From Lachnospiraceae bacterium UBA1729 (lineage in GTDB: Bacteria > Bacillota > Clostridia > Lachnospirales > Lachnospiraceae), in NCBI GenBank assembly GCA_002315945.1, contig DCIJ01000049.1:1-33834 (forward strand): 33,834 nucleotides of DNA, in the 5' to 3' direction. This document shows positions 8,603-17,146 of the stretch, piece after piece. The notes under the pieces were generated by a model. That model saw only the letters and a list, made by a program, of their open reading frames with translations. It was not told where the DNA came from and did no database searches. How positions within the stretch are numbered: the stretch's first letter is position 1; every line of letters starts with the position of its first letter. A program made the position numbers and the translations under genes.

Positions 8603-10453
8603 TTAGCTTTTTGAAGTAGCCTCCAAAATCAATATACTTCTGCCTGGAAGGGTTACAGAATCCTTTATTTCCAGTTCTTCATCTCCAGAATAGGATACCT
8701 TTTGCCAGGCAATTGTATTCTTGATCTTAGGAAGACCGAATACGTGAGTATTCCAGTTCAGATTATATGCAATGAAGTAGCTTTTCTTTGAATCATTGAC
8801 ACTGTAATCCTTGTAAAAAAGTATACCCACATAGCTCTGATATGCACTCAGATCAGACTTCCAGGGCTTTTCACCATGATAGGACACGTCCGGATATCCA
8901 CATCCCAGGGTGTCCATCATTGCTAAGGGAAGTGGCCTGGACATTACACCACTATTTTTTCTGATAGAAATCAGATTTTTTGTATATTCCAGTAATTTTT
9001 CACTATCCTTGGTAAGCTTCCAGTTAACCCAGCTTACTGCATTATCCTGACAGTAGGGATTATTATTTCCACACTGGGTATGTCCCATTTCATCGCCTGC
9101 TTTAATAAAGGGGGTTCCCTGGGCAGTCATAACCAGAGCCAGGGCATTCTTCATCTGACGGAATCTCAGATCAGTAATGTTCTTCCTACGGCTCTTACCC
9201 TCCATGCCACAGTTCCAGCTGTATTCGTAAGGACTTCCATCCCGGTTATCCTCATTATTATCCTCATTATGCTTGTTATCATAGCTCACAAGATCTGCCA
9301 GATTAAATCCATCATAATCATCAATACCATGGATGCTGGCATAACGGTAGCCGTTATCTCTGAGATTTGCTAACAGACACTCCAGAGAGATGCTTTCTCC
9401 CTTTAGAACCTTTCGCATGTTAATCAGGAAATCCTTATTAACTATTCCAATATTTTTAAAGCATTTTTTCCAAATAGCATCTGATTTATAGGTATCAACT
9501 ATCTCCCCGTATATATCATCAACAGGGAACCAGGTGCATACCAGCTTAGTATCTGACAGATATGGATCTGTTGCTATACTTTCCAATGGAAGATTGCCAC
9601 CTATAAGTCTGAATCCATCCACATGATATTCTCTCACCCAGTGGTGAAGCAGATCTGTAATTTCTAACACAGACATCCGTTTTACTACAGGAATCTGAAG
9701 GATAATCTCTATACCTGCACTATGAAGGGCCTTCACCATACTCTTGAACTCGTATACTGCATCTTTAGTAGATGAATAAGCAGATTTAGGAGCATAATAA
9801 TAGCCATCAACATATCCCCAGTAGTTTGGCAGATTGTTGGTCTTTTCTTCCTGGGGCTTGATATTAGCAGCAGTAACCTTTTTTTCTTCCCGATACATCT
9901 CATCAAATTCATGTACAGGCTGCAACTCCAGGGCAGTAATCCCCAGATCGTTCAGATAGGGGATTTTTTCTATAATTCCCTGATAGGTTCCCCGAACTTT
10001 GGAGCCAAGCCCACTTGTGGATGACTTGGTAAAGCCCCTGGCATGTATTCCATAGATAATGGTTTCATTCATTGGAATTCTCAAAGGGATATCATTTTCC
10101 CAGTCAAATTCCCTGCCTGGAAGACCATATACTGGGGTTTTACTCTTTTCTTCCCGGTACTTATCAAAGCCCTGAACAGAATATGCATAGGAATCAGTTA
10201 ACATAACTCCATTCTGGTAGTACTGATAACCGTCAGCCTCCTTTGGAATTCCCGAAAGGACTACGCTGTACAACGATCCCTGTCTGTATTCGTCTTCGAC
10301 AGATATCCTGCATATTTCTTTTTCCCTGGCAAAAAATACAATTTCAGCCCGTAAAAAAGAAGGTGCACCCTTCCAGACAAACTGTATTCCATTATCTGTC
10401 CTGGTTACACCTTTGTATTCATATGTGCCATGTTCCTTATGAATATTAATCAT
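8603..10453 (-). CDS. GH13 GlgX/isoamylase-like protein with degenerate active site
   Basis: The 616-residue protein has the layout of glycogen-debranching GH13 enzymes: an N-terminal beta domain (1-110), a TIM-barrel (about 130-500) and a C-terminal beta domain. Barrel signatures are IYGIHARGFTKSSTSG (133-148), the segment 382-418 (DGFNLADLVSYDNKHN to SWNCGMEG) and TAQGTPFIKAGDEMGHTQ (443-460). The catalytic blocks are changed. Region II reads DGFRLIGG (279-286), where active enzymes have the nucleophile Asp after GFRx. Region III reads LVCTWFP (304-310) instead of LIAEPWD, so the acid/base Glu is missing. Region I has ILQIPVV (251-257) instead of DVVYNH and lacks the segment that follows. 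The gene is intact with normal codon use, so a non-enzymatic glucan-binding or regulatory role is more likely than decay (inference). Its ATG overlaps the upstream 50-residue gene by eight bases. Confidence 0.85.
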   Translation of the reverse strand: MINIHKEHGTYEYKGVTRTDNGIQFVWKGAPSFLRAEIVFFAREKEICRISVEDEYRQGSLYSVVLSGIPKEADGYQYYQNGVMLTDSYAYSVQGFDKYREEKSKTPVYGLPGREFDWENDIPLRIPMNETIIYGIHARGFTKSSTSGLGSKVRGTYQGIIEKIPYLNDLGITALELQPVHEFDEMYREEKKVTAANIKPQEEKTNNLPNYWGYVDGYYYAPKSAYSSTKDAVYEFKSMVKALHSAGIEIILQIPVVKRMSVLEITDLLHHWVREYHVDGFRLIGGNLPLESIATDPYLSDTKLVCTWFPVDDIYGEIVDTYKSDAIWKKCFKNIGIVNKDFLINMRKVLKGESISLECLLANLRDNGYRYASIHGIDDYDGFNLADLVSYDNKHNEDNNEDNRDGSPYEYSWNCGMEGKSRRKNITDLRFRQMKNALALVMTAQGTPFIKAGDEMGHTQCGNNNPYCQDNAVSWVNWKLTKDSEKLLEYTKNLISIRKNSGVMSRPLPLAMMDTLGCGYPDVSYHGEKPWKSDLSAYQSYVGILFYKDYSVNDSKKSYFIAYNLNWNTHVFGLPKIKNTIAWQKVSYSGDEELEIKDSVTLPGRSILILEATSKS

Positions 10454-10598
10454 TTGAATCCTCTATAGCAGCTTTTTTATCCTGAGATTTTCGAATCTTG
10501 ATTCCAATAAAACATCCTAAGACTACAAGACCCACAAACACAAGAAATACAATTAAATATGATAAAAAATATCCGACAAATGCTGTCAAATTAAGCAT
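10446..10598 (-). CDS. Small single-pass membrane protein (50 residues)
   Basis: This short gene encodes 50 residues: MLNLTAFVGYFLSYLIVF, a continuing hydrophobic segment to about residue 34, then a charged tail (KIRKSQDKKAAIEDSND). It looks like one membrane helix with a positively charged cytoplasmic end. AAGGGG lies six bases before the ATG, a good ribosome binding site. It starts 25 bases after lysC, and its end overlaps the GH13-like start (ATGATTAA, eight bases), which points to coupled translation. I recall similar small proteins in Lachnospiraceae carrying a doubtful 'vanadium nitrogenase' label; nothing here supports that. Function unknown. Confidence 0.75.
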   Translation of the reverse strand: MLNLTAFVGYFLSYLIVFLVFVGLVVLGCFIGIKIRKSQDKKAAIEDSND

Positions 10599-10623
10599 GT
10601 CTACCCCTTTCCTGGTTCAGCCC

Positions 10624-11943
10624 CTACAGCTGAGCAACCACAAAAATATCATAAATAGAGCTAATAGCAGCTTCAAAATCATCATTGCTTACACCAATAA
10701 TGATATTAAGCTCAGAAGAACCCTGGTCAATCATCTTAACATTAATGTTGGCATGAGCAAGAGCTGCGAATATTCTTCCAGCAGTACCACGGGTAGCCTT
10801 CATTCCACGGCCAACAACTGCAATAAGTGCTAGATCAGATTCAATTTCAACTTCATCAGGCTGGGACAGACGATAGAGACCTGCCACAACCTTCTGCTCC
10901 TTGTCCATGAACTCATCCTGATGAACAAAGACTGTCATTGTATCAATACCAGATGGCATATGCTCGAAGGAAATCTGATTATCTTCAAAGACCTGAAGAA
11001 CTTTTCTGCCAAATCCGATTTCAGAGTTCATCATATCCTTTTCAATATTGATTGAACAGAAGCCCTTCTTACCAGCTATACCAGTAATGGTATATTTGCT
11101 TCTCTGGCAGGTTGACTCAACAATCCATGTTCCCTTGTCTTCAGGAGCATTTGTATTCTTAATATTGATGGGGATGCCTTCCTTTCTTACAGGGAAGATT
11201 GCATCCTCATGAAGAACGCTGGCTCCCATATATGCAAGCTCTCTAAGCTCACGATAGGTAATTGTATCAATTACCTCAGGACGATCAATAATTCTGGGAT
11301 CAGCAATCAAAAATCCTGATACGTCAGTCCAGTTCTCATATACATCAGCATGAACAGCTTTTGCAACGATGGAACCAGTTACATCTGATCCGCCTCTTGA
11401 GAAGGTCTTAACTGTTCCATCCTCAAGTGAGCCATAGAATCCAGGAACAACAGCACCCTTAAGGTCCTTAAGTTTTTCCTTTAATAAAGTATCAGTAAGA
11501 CTAGCATTAAAGCTTCCATCTTCGTTAAACTTAACTACTTCTGCAGAATCAACAAATGGAAACCCAAGATAGTCTGCCATAATAATACCATTCAGGTATT
11601 CACCACGGCTTGCGGCATACTCTTTTCCTGCCTGAGCCTTAAAGTTAGCAGCTATTGTATCAAATTCGCTGTCCAGGTTTGTCTGTAATTCCAGACCATT
11701 AATGATTTCTTCATAACGAAGCTTAATCTCTTTAAGCTCCTTTGAAAAGCTCTTACCAGCCTCTGCCAAAGCATATGCACCATAGAGCATATCTGTTACT
11801 TTGGTATCGTTAATATGTCTCTTACCGGGTGCAGAAGGAACTACATATTTTCTCTCCTCATCTGCTCTGATAATATCTCCAACTTTTTTGAACTGATTGG
11901 CACTAGCTAAAGAGCTGCCACCAAACTTTACTACTTTCGACAT
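10624..11943 (-). CDS. lysC: Aspartate kinase
   Basis: This enzyme phosphorylates aspartate, the entry step to lysine, threonine and methionine. The 439-residue protein starts with VVKFGGSSLA (4-13), the nucleotide-binding motif of aspartokinases. TFSRGGSDVTGSIVAKA and WTDVSGFLIADPRII are further catalytic motifs. The C-terminal third holds paired ACT domains (ITGIAGKKGFCSINIEKDMM and ALIAVVGRGMKATRGTAGRI), so allosteric feedback by an end-product amino acid is expected. It is monofunctional and follows hom after 25 bases, an aspartate-pathway pair. Which amino acid inhibits it cannot be read from the sequence, so the symbol is tentative. Confidence 0.95.
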   Translation of the reverse strand: MSKVVKFGGSSLASANQFKKVGDIIRADEERKYVVPSAPGKRHINDTKVTDMLYGAYALAEAGKSFSKELKEIKLRYEEIINGLELQTNLDSEFDTIAANFKAQAGKEYAASRGEYLNGIIMADYLGFPFVDSAEVVKFNEDGSFNASLTDTLLKEKLKDLKGAVVPGFYGSLEDGTVKTFSRGGSDVTGSIVAKAVHADVYENWTDVSGFLIADPRIIDRPEVIDTITYRELRELAYMGASVLHEDAIFPVRKEGIPINIKNTNAPEDKGTWIVESTCQRSKYTITGIAGKKGFCSINIEKDMMNSEIGFGRKVLQVFEDNQISFEHMPSGIDTMTVFVHQDEFMDKEQKVVAGLYRLSQPDEVEIESDLALIAVVGRGMKATRGTAGRIFAALAHANINVKMIDQGSSELNIIIGVSNDDFEAAISSIYDIFVVAQL

Positions 11944-11968
11944 CTTTTCAATTTCTCCCCTTTTTTAA

Positions 11969-13180
11969 TTAACCATCTAATCTTACGAAATTAAGGATTC
12001 CAGGCATTTTTGCTCTTAATTCTTCAAACTTTGCCTCTGTCATCTTGGATGTTACAAAACCAAACTCGTCATTCACACCATCAATTACGAGATGATCTAC
12101 ATCCCCAAAGAATGCCTTAACATTGCTTTCACTGCCATCAGACTCTTTAACACGCACAAAGAACTGTCTTTCTACCTGCCCGAAATCTGCAAGCTTAGCA
12201 TCATCAGCTTCCCAGTTAATGCTTTCAGGACACTTTGCCAATTTTGTAGCACAAACCACATCACTGACTACTGCAGTTGCTGTAGGCAGCTTACCTGCTC
12301 CACGACCATAGTACATGGTATCATCAAGCATCTCGCTATGTACAAATACTGCATTAAATACACCATCGATGCCGTTTAATGGATGCTCTGCTGGTAGCAT
12401 ATAGGGTGAAACCCCTGCAATCAGTCCGTCCTTGGAAAAATCTGCAGTAGCTAACAGCTTAATTGAGCGTCCCAGCTTCTTGGCATACATAAAATCTCTG
12501 GATGAAATCTTGGTTATACCTGTGCAATTGAGGCTCTTGAAATCAACATTCTTTCCAGTAACAAGACTTGCAAGAATTGCAATCTTGCGGCATGCATCGT
12601 GACCTTCCACATCTGCTTCAGGATTTTTCTCAGCATAGCCTAATTCCTGTGCCTGCTTTAATACAGCTTCGAAATCAGCGCCTTCTTTGGCCATCTTTGT
12701 AAGAATATAATTTGTTGTACCATTCAAAATACCAGCAAGACTTAATATTCTGTCTGTGGTAAGACAGTCATTAATTACTCTTATGATGGGAATTCCGCCA
12801 CCTACACTGGCTTCAAAATAGTATCCACAATTATTTTCTCGAGCAATCTGAATCAGCTCAGGACCATGGTTAGCTACAACCTCCTTGTTAGAGGTACATA
12901 CACTTTTGCCTGCCTCAAGACATCTCTTTGTAAAAGTATATGCAGGGTTATCTCCACCCATGGTCTCACATACTATGCCAATTTCAGGATCATTAACAAT
13001 AGTTTCAAAATCATGAATAATCTTATCCTCATGTACATCCCCTGGGAAATCTCTTAAGTCAAGAATGTACTTAATTTCAACAGTTTCATGAGCATTGCGG
13101 CAAATCAGTTCACTATTGGCTGTAAGAACTTCTGCCACTCCGCTACCTACTGTTCCGTATCCTAAAATCGCTGCTTTCAT
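11969..13180 (-). CDS. hom: Homoserine dehydrogenase
   Basis: This enzyme reduces aspartate semialdehyde to homoserine, the branch point to threonine and methionine. The 403-residue protein begins with the Rossmann motif AAILGYGTVGSGVAEVL. The catalytic domain shows FEASVGGGIPIIRV, LAGILNGTTNYILTKM and the conserved LGYAEKNPEADVEGHDACRKIAILA. A C-terminal segment of about 60 residues looks like a reduced ACT-type regulatory domain. I chose the ATG at 13180 because GAGGAG precedes it and the Rossmann motif follows at once. The open frame extends to 13231 but adds only unrelated residues. It lies directly upstream of lysC. Confidence 0.95.
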   Translation of the reverse strand: MKAAILGYGTVGSGVAEVLTANSELICRNAHETVEIKYILDLRDFPGDVHEDKIIHDFETIVNDPEIGIVCETMGGDNPAYTFTKRCLEAGKSVCTSNKEVVANHGPELIQIARENNCGYYFEASVGGGIPIIRVINDCLTTDRILSLAGILNGTTNYILTKMAKEGADFEAVLKQAQELGYAEKNPEADVEGHDACRKIAILASLVTGKNVDFKSLNCTGITKISSRDFMYAKKLGRSIKLLATADFSKDGLIAGVSPYMLPAEHPLNGIDGVFNAVFVHSEMLDDTMYYGRGAGKLPTATAVVSDVVCATKLAKCPESINWEADDAKLADFGQVERQFFVRVKESDGSESNVKAFFGDVDHLVIDGVNDEFGFVTSKMTEAKFEELRAKMPGILNFVRLDG

Positions 13181-13264
13181 AATATTCTCCTCAATTTTTT
13201 CATAATATATATCAACACCACAACGTAACATGCTCCGCCAGTGTCCTTATGGTATGTACTAAAG

Positions 13265-13297
13265 CCATGTGCCAGCACCAGCAATGCTGGCACATGG
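13265..13297 (-). terminator. Strong hairpin after buk
   Basis: A perfect 13-bp stem (CCATGTGCCAGCA / TGCTGGCACATGG) with a seven-base loop lies 9 bases after the buk stop. Only a weak T-run (CTTTAGT) follows on the minus strand. It separates ptb-buk from hom-lysC. Confidence 0.7.
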
Positions 13298-13306
13298 TAA
13301 ATTTTC

Positions 13307-14371
13307 TTAGTATACCTTAGCTTCTTCCTCACCCTTTAATACGCGAAGAGCACCCTGAGCCAGAGCCAGAAGTTCATCCTCACCAGGATATACAGTAATA
13401 GGTGCGATAAATCCGGTCTTTTTCTTAAGTTCAGCTACTACATACTTGTCATATGCAATACCACCAGTGATAACAATCTGGTCAACCTTGCCTTCAAGAA
13501 CAGCTGCCATAGCACCCATGTCCTTTGAAACCTGAAGGATAAATGCATCACGAATGAGAGCTGCCTTCTTGTCGCCTTCATTACACATCTTCTCAACATC
13601 ACGCATATCGTTGGTTCCAAGATAAGCATTGAAACCACCATTACCGCTCATCATCTTTTTAACTTCTGCTTTTGTCTTTCCAGAGAAGCAAATCTCAAGA
13701 AGACCGCCATTTGGAAGTCCACCAGTTCTCTCAGGTGAGAATGCACCGTCACCATTGAGAGCATTAAATACATCTACAACCTTGCCATTTCTATGAGCAG
13801 CAACTGAAACACCACCACCCATATGAACACCAATGATGTTAAGATCTTCATAGTTCTTGCCAGCTTCCTTAGCATATCTCTTGGCAACAGCCTTCTGGTT
13901 AAGAGCATGGAAGATAGAAATTCTCTCCACGTCAGGATGACCTGAAATACGTGCTTCAGGCATAAGCTCGTCAACAACTACAGGGTCAACGATGAATGAA
14001 GGAATTCCAAGTGAATCACCAATTTCTCTTGCAATAAGACCACCCAGGTTAGAAGCGTGCTCGCCTCTCTCACCCTTTTTAAGATCCTCAATGAGAGCAT
14101 CACTTACTGCATATGTACCACCTGGAATTGGCTTAAGGAGACCACCACGGCCTACAACAACACCAAGCTCTTTAATGTCAAAATTCTTTTCAGCAAGAAT
14201 CTTAACAATAATATCTTTTCTAAAATCCTTCTGGTCTACAACCTGAGCATACTGTGCAATCTCTTCTGTTGAGTGTCTTAAGGTTTCCTCAAATAAAAGT
14301 GTTTCATCCTCAAAAACACCAATCTTGGTAGAAGTTGAACCAGGATTAATAATTAAACTTTTAATAGACAT
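13307..14371 (-). CDS. buk: Butyrate kinase
   Basis: This ASKHA-fold enzyme turns butyryl phosphate and ADP into butyrate and ATP. The 354-residue length matches butyrate kinases (acetate kinases are about 400). The phosphate loop NPGSTSTKIGVF (9-20) is the family signature. GVHMGGGVSVAAHRNGKVVDV and FSPERTGGLP are butyrate-kinase motifs, and ITGGIAYDKYVV completes the nucleotide site. It follows ptb after 21 bases with a good ribosome binding site (AAAGGAGAAGG). The pair shows that this organism can make butyrate by the kinase route; whether a CoA-transferase route also exists cannot be judged here. Confidence 0.96.
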   Translation of the reverse strand: MSIKSLIINPGSTSTKIGVFEDETLLFEETLRHSTEEIAQYAQVVDQKDFRKDIIVKILAEKNFDIKELGVVVGRGGLLKPIPGGTYAVSDALIEDLKKGERGEHASNLGGLIAREIGDSLGIPSFIVDPVVVDELMPEARISGHPDVERISIFHALNQKAVAKRYAKEAGKNYEDLNIIGVHMGGGVSVAAHRNGKVVDVFNALNGDGAFSPERTGGLPNGGLLEICFSGKTKAEVKKMMSGNGGFNAYLGTNDMRDVEKMCNEGDKKAALIRDAFILQVSKDMGAMAAVLEGKVDQIVITGGIAYDKYVVAELKKKTGFIAPITVYPGEDELLALAQGALRVLKGEEEAKVY

Positions 14372-14392
14372 TTTCCTTCTCCTTTATAAAAA

Positions 14393-15313
14393 TTATTTGT
14401 TATTCTTCATACTTTCAGCAACTACTGCAGCAAGTGCAATAGAGTTAACCTTGGTCTCAAAGCTGTCAGATCTGGAAGTAAGAATTGCGGGAACCTGAGT
14501 TCCTGTAAGGATACATCCATTCTTGAACTCAGTCATTCTAACTATCATCTTGTAAACAAGATTTCCAGCGTGAATATCAGGGAACAGCAGGATATCAGCA
14601 TCACCAACAATCTTACGATTTGTTGCACCCTTATGAATAGCAGCTTCAGGGTCAATTGCAAGATCCATTGAGAGAGGTCCGTCTACGATACATCCAGAGA
14701 TTTCACCAGATTCATTCATCTTGGTAAGTTCATCTGCTTCAACACAGACAGGCATCTTAGGGTTAACTACCTCAACAGCTGCAAGAGGAGCTACCTTAGG
14801 AAGTTCAACGCCACATGCCTTGGCAACTGCTACTGTGTAGTTAATTATGTCAACCTTGTCCTGAAGTGTAGGATATGGCATAAATGCTACGTCAGTTAAG
14901 AACAGCAGTCTGTCAATACCTTTTATTTCAAATACACAAACATGAGAAAGTGGCTTGCCGGTACGTAATCCAACTTCCTTGTCAAGAATACTCTTTAAGA
15001 ATGTCTTAGAATCAGTAAGTCCCTTCATGTACATGTCAGCAACGCCATCGTGAGCTAACTTTACAGCCTTAAGTGAAGCCTGAACCATATCTGGCTCATC
15101 AATAATTTCTGTTCCTTCCAAGTCAAAATCAATTTCCTTAGCAATCTCTCTGATTTTTGCTTCATCACCAACCAGGATTGCTTTCGCAATGTTTCTTTCC
15201 TTAGCGGCCTTGATTGCTTCCATTACAGGCTTGTCCTGAGCACATGCTACAGATACAGTCTTAAGAGGCACATCAGCTACCTTTGCCAACAAGTCTTCAA
15301 ATGTCTTGCTCAT
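14393..15313 (-). CDS. ptb: Phosphate butyryltransferase
   Basis: This enzyme exchanges the CoA of butyryl-CoA for phosphate, giving butyryl phosphate for the kinase. The 306-residue protein matches the phosphotransacetylase/phosphotransbutyrylase fold. MYMKGLTDSKTFLKSIL, GKPLSHVCVFE and DGPLSMDLAIDPEAA are typical of Ptb. The last of these, next to buk, separates it from Pta. The ATG at 15313 has AAGGAG about seven bases upstream. A promoter lies about 60-85 bases upstream, so ptb-buk is probably its own transcription unit. Confidence 0.95.
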   Translation of the reverse strand: MSKTFEDLLAKVADVPLKTVSVACAQDKPVMEAIKAAKERNIAKAILVGDEAKIREIAKEIDFDLEGTEIIDEPDMVQASLKAVKLAHDGVADMYMKGLTDSKTFLKSILDKEVGLRTGKPLSHVCVFEIKGIDRLLFLTDVAFMPYPTLQDKVDIINYTVAVAKACGVELPKVAPLAAVEVVNPKMPVCVEADELTKMNESGEISGCIVDGPLSMDLAIDPEAAIHKGATNRKIVGDADILLFPDIHAGNLVYKMIVRMTEFKNGCILTGTQVPAILTSRSDSFETKVNSIALAAVVAESMKNNK

Positions 15314-15370
15314 GTTATTCTCTCCTTATTAAAAAAATTCTATCGGGTACACTGACCCATAATCTTTAGA

Positions 15371-15399
15371 ATTTTACCATTTTAACACCTAAAATACAA
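15371..15399 (-). promoter_or_regulatory. Promoter of ptb-buk
   Basis: On the minus strand TTGTAT (15399-15394) and TAAAAT (15376-15371) are 17 bases apart. A TG one base before the -10 makes it an extended -10 promoter. The distance to the ptb start is about 58 bases. Confidence 0.65.
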
Positions 15400-15403
15400 T
15401 ACC

Positions 15404-15434
15404 AAAAAGAGGACCCGGTTAACCCGAGTCCTCT
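15404..15434 (-). terminator. Rho-independent terminator of the NlpC/P60 gene
   Basis: On the minus strand the hairpin AGAGGACtCGGGTT / AACCgGGTCCTCT is followed by a run of T residues. It begins 14 bases after the stop of the hydrolase gene and sits just upstream of the ptb promoter. Confidence 0.9.
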
Positions 15435-15448
15435 CAAAAAGTATCAAT

Positions 15449-16936
15449 TTAGAAAATTCTTCTTACTGCCAGAACATTTCTGTAATTTGCATCAGATACA
15501 ATGATACCTGTACGAGCATTTGATGCATGTACGATCTTACCATTGCCTGCGTAGATTCCTACGTGTCCAGAGTAGCATACAAGGTCACCGGCCTTGGCAT
15601 TTGACAGACCACCTACATCGTAACCCTGACTTCTGTCGGCAGTAGATGAGTGAGGTAAGTTTACACCAAAGTTCTTGTATACACTCATTACGAATCCTGA
15701 GCAGTCGGTACCATTGGTAAGTGAAGAACCACCATATACATAAGGATTACCAACGAACTGCATAGCGTAATTTACTACTTCTGATCCAACACCACCGCCG
15801 GAGCTTACAAATGTTCCGCTGGATGAGTTGGACTTCTTGCTGCTTGAATCTGTCTTCTTATTTGAGCTAATCTTTTCCTGAGCCTTCTTAGCTGCAGCAG
15901 CAGCTGCCTTCTTGGCTGCCTCTTCCTTAGCCAGACGAGCCTTTTCTTCTTCTATGGATTCAGCTTCAACAAAATCAGTACGAAGGATTACATAGTCATA
16001 ATGAACATAACCATAACCTTCTTCGATATCAACCTTGACCCATTCATCAGTCTCTTCAACTACTGAAAGTTCTTCCTCTATAGGTACCAGTCCCAATACT
16101 GCTGAATCAAGACTTGCATCCTCTCTAACCTTAAGAGTTGTAGTATTAACTACAGCAACTCTGGTTCCAACCTTCTTGGCAAGTTTGATGGCATCATCAC
16201 CAGTTACACAGTACTCAGACTTAACATAACCGGTTACTGAACCCGATTTAATCTTGTACCAGCCATCCTCTTCTTCAATAAACTCACCAACAGACTTGTC
16301 GTAGAGTTTACCAACTATTTCATTATCCTCGCCAGCGCCGTCACGAATATTTACATAGTCATTAACCTTGGCAATAACCAGCTTGGAAAACTCTTCCTCT
16401 TCTTTTTTAGCTTCTTCTTCCTTCTTCTCTTCGCGCTCTAGCTTGGCAAGTTCTTCCTCTGAAAGTTCAGAACGGTCGATTTCTTCAGAATCACCATCTT
16501 CTGAACTGCCATCTTCAGATTTCTTATCATCCTCATCAATAGCATTGCCATCTTCATCATATACTGGAGAAAACTCCTTGTTTGATTTGAGGTTATCAAG
16601 AATGAATCCGCTGGATGCTTCCTTTGCTTCGGCTGTCTGGGATTCATTGTCCTTTGAATCAGATGCCTTGGAAGTTAATTTATCAGTAAGTGATACAGTC
16701 GAACTACCGTCAGACGACTTGGATGAATCACTCTGTGAACTTTGTCTCTTTGCAGCCTTCTCCTCAGCAGCTTTTTTAACTTCCTTAGCTTCTTTTCCCT
16801 CGCCCATGGTAAGCGCAAAGCCTGCCGCAGGAAGGAGCTGAGACAGATTAGAAGCATTTGAGGTAAATGATGAACCTGCAATTGCTACTGAGCATATAAG
16901 CACGGATGCATATATTTTAATGGTTGATAGTTTCAT
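15449..16936 (-). CDS. Secreted peptidoglycan hydrolase with two SH3b domains and NlpC/P60 domain
   Basis: The 495-residue protein cleaves peptide stems of peptidoglycan outside the cell. It begins with a Sec signal peptide (about 1-29, MKLSTIKIYASVLICSVAIA). Next is a low-complexity part (45-185), first Lys/Ala/Ser-rich, then strongly acidic (EEELAKLEREEKKEEEAKK). Two bacterial SH3 domains follow (about 186-245, VNDYVNIRDGAG; about 256-320, VNTTTLKVREDAS), probably binding wall. A second Ala/Lys helix and Ser-rich linker (325-383) leads to the NlpC/P60 domain (384-495) with Cys412 in GTDCSGFV, His458 in YSGHVGIYAG and His470. All three catalytic positions are present. It forms a single-gene unit with its own promoter and terminator. 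Likely a growth or daughter-cell-separation autolysin. Confidence 0.94.
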   Translation of the reverse strand: MKLSTIKIYASVLICSVAIAGSSFTSNASNLSQLLPAAGFALTMGEGKEAKEVKKAAEEKAAKRQSSQSDSSKSSDGSSTVSLTDKLTSKASDSKDNESQTAEAKEASSGFILDNLKSNKEFSPVYDEDGNAIDEDDKKSEDGSSEDGDSEEIDRSELSEEELAKLEREEKKEEEAKKEEEEFSKLVIAKVNDYVNIRDGAGEDNEIVGKLYDKSVGEFIEEEDGWYKIKSGSVTGYVKSEYCVTGDDAIKLAKKVGTRVAVVNTTTLKVREDASLDSAVLGLVPIEEELSVVEETDEWVKVDIEEGYGYVHYDYVILRTDFVEAESIEEEKARLAKEEAAKKAAAAAAKKAQEKISSNKKTDSSSKKSNSSSGTFVSSGGGVGSEVVNYAMQFVGNPYVYGGSSLTNGTDCSGFVMSVYKNFGVNLPHSSTADRSQGYDVGGLSNAKAGDLVCYSGHVGIYAGNGKIVHASNARTGIIVSDANYRNVLAVRRIF

Positions 16937-17003
16937 TATAATCCTTTATTTCAGTGGCACTTTTCAGTGCCAATTGTTACAAATTGTTACAAAGCACGTA
17001 ACA

Positions 17004-17033
17004 AATATAACATTCCTTAACAATTATTGTCAA
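17004..17033 (-). promoter_or_regulatory. Promoter of the NlpC/P60 gene, with repeated TGTAAC boxes downstream
   Basis: On the minus strand TTGACA (17033-17028) and TATATT (17009-17004) are 18 bases apart. The roughly 60-base untranslated leader contains GTTACGTGC, then two TGTAAC boxes with a 10-base period (about 16977-16992), then a small hairpin GGCACT-GAAA-AGTGCC (16955-16970) ahead of the ribosome binding site. Confidence 0.7.
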
Positions 17034-17046
17034 CAGGAATTAAGTA

Positions 17047-17090
17047 AACGCCCAAACACTTATGGGCAAAAGCCCCCGTATTTGCGCGTT
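17047..17090 (-). terminator. Probable terminator of the parE-parC unit
   Basis: An imperfect extended hairpin has a GGGC-AAAA-GCCC core and outer arms AACGC...GCGTT. It lies about 55 bases after the parC stop. T-runs are short on both sides, so it may act in both directions. Confidence 0.55.
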
Positions 17091-17146
17091 TTCCTCGGTT
17101 TATTCAAGTCTACATAAATTTGTTAAATATTTATTTTTGTAACAAT

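Noticed and set aside
16368..16841. Long serine-rich open frame antisense to the NlpC/P60 gene
   Set aside because: It mirrors the acidic, Glu-rich codons of the real gene on the other strand (GAA/GAG read backward gives Ser/Phe/Leu) and has no start signal.
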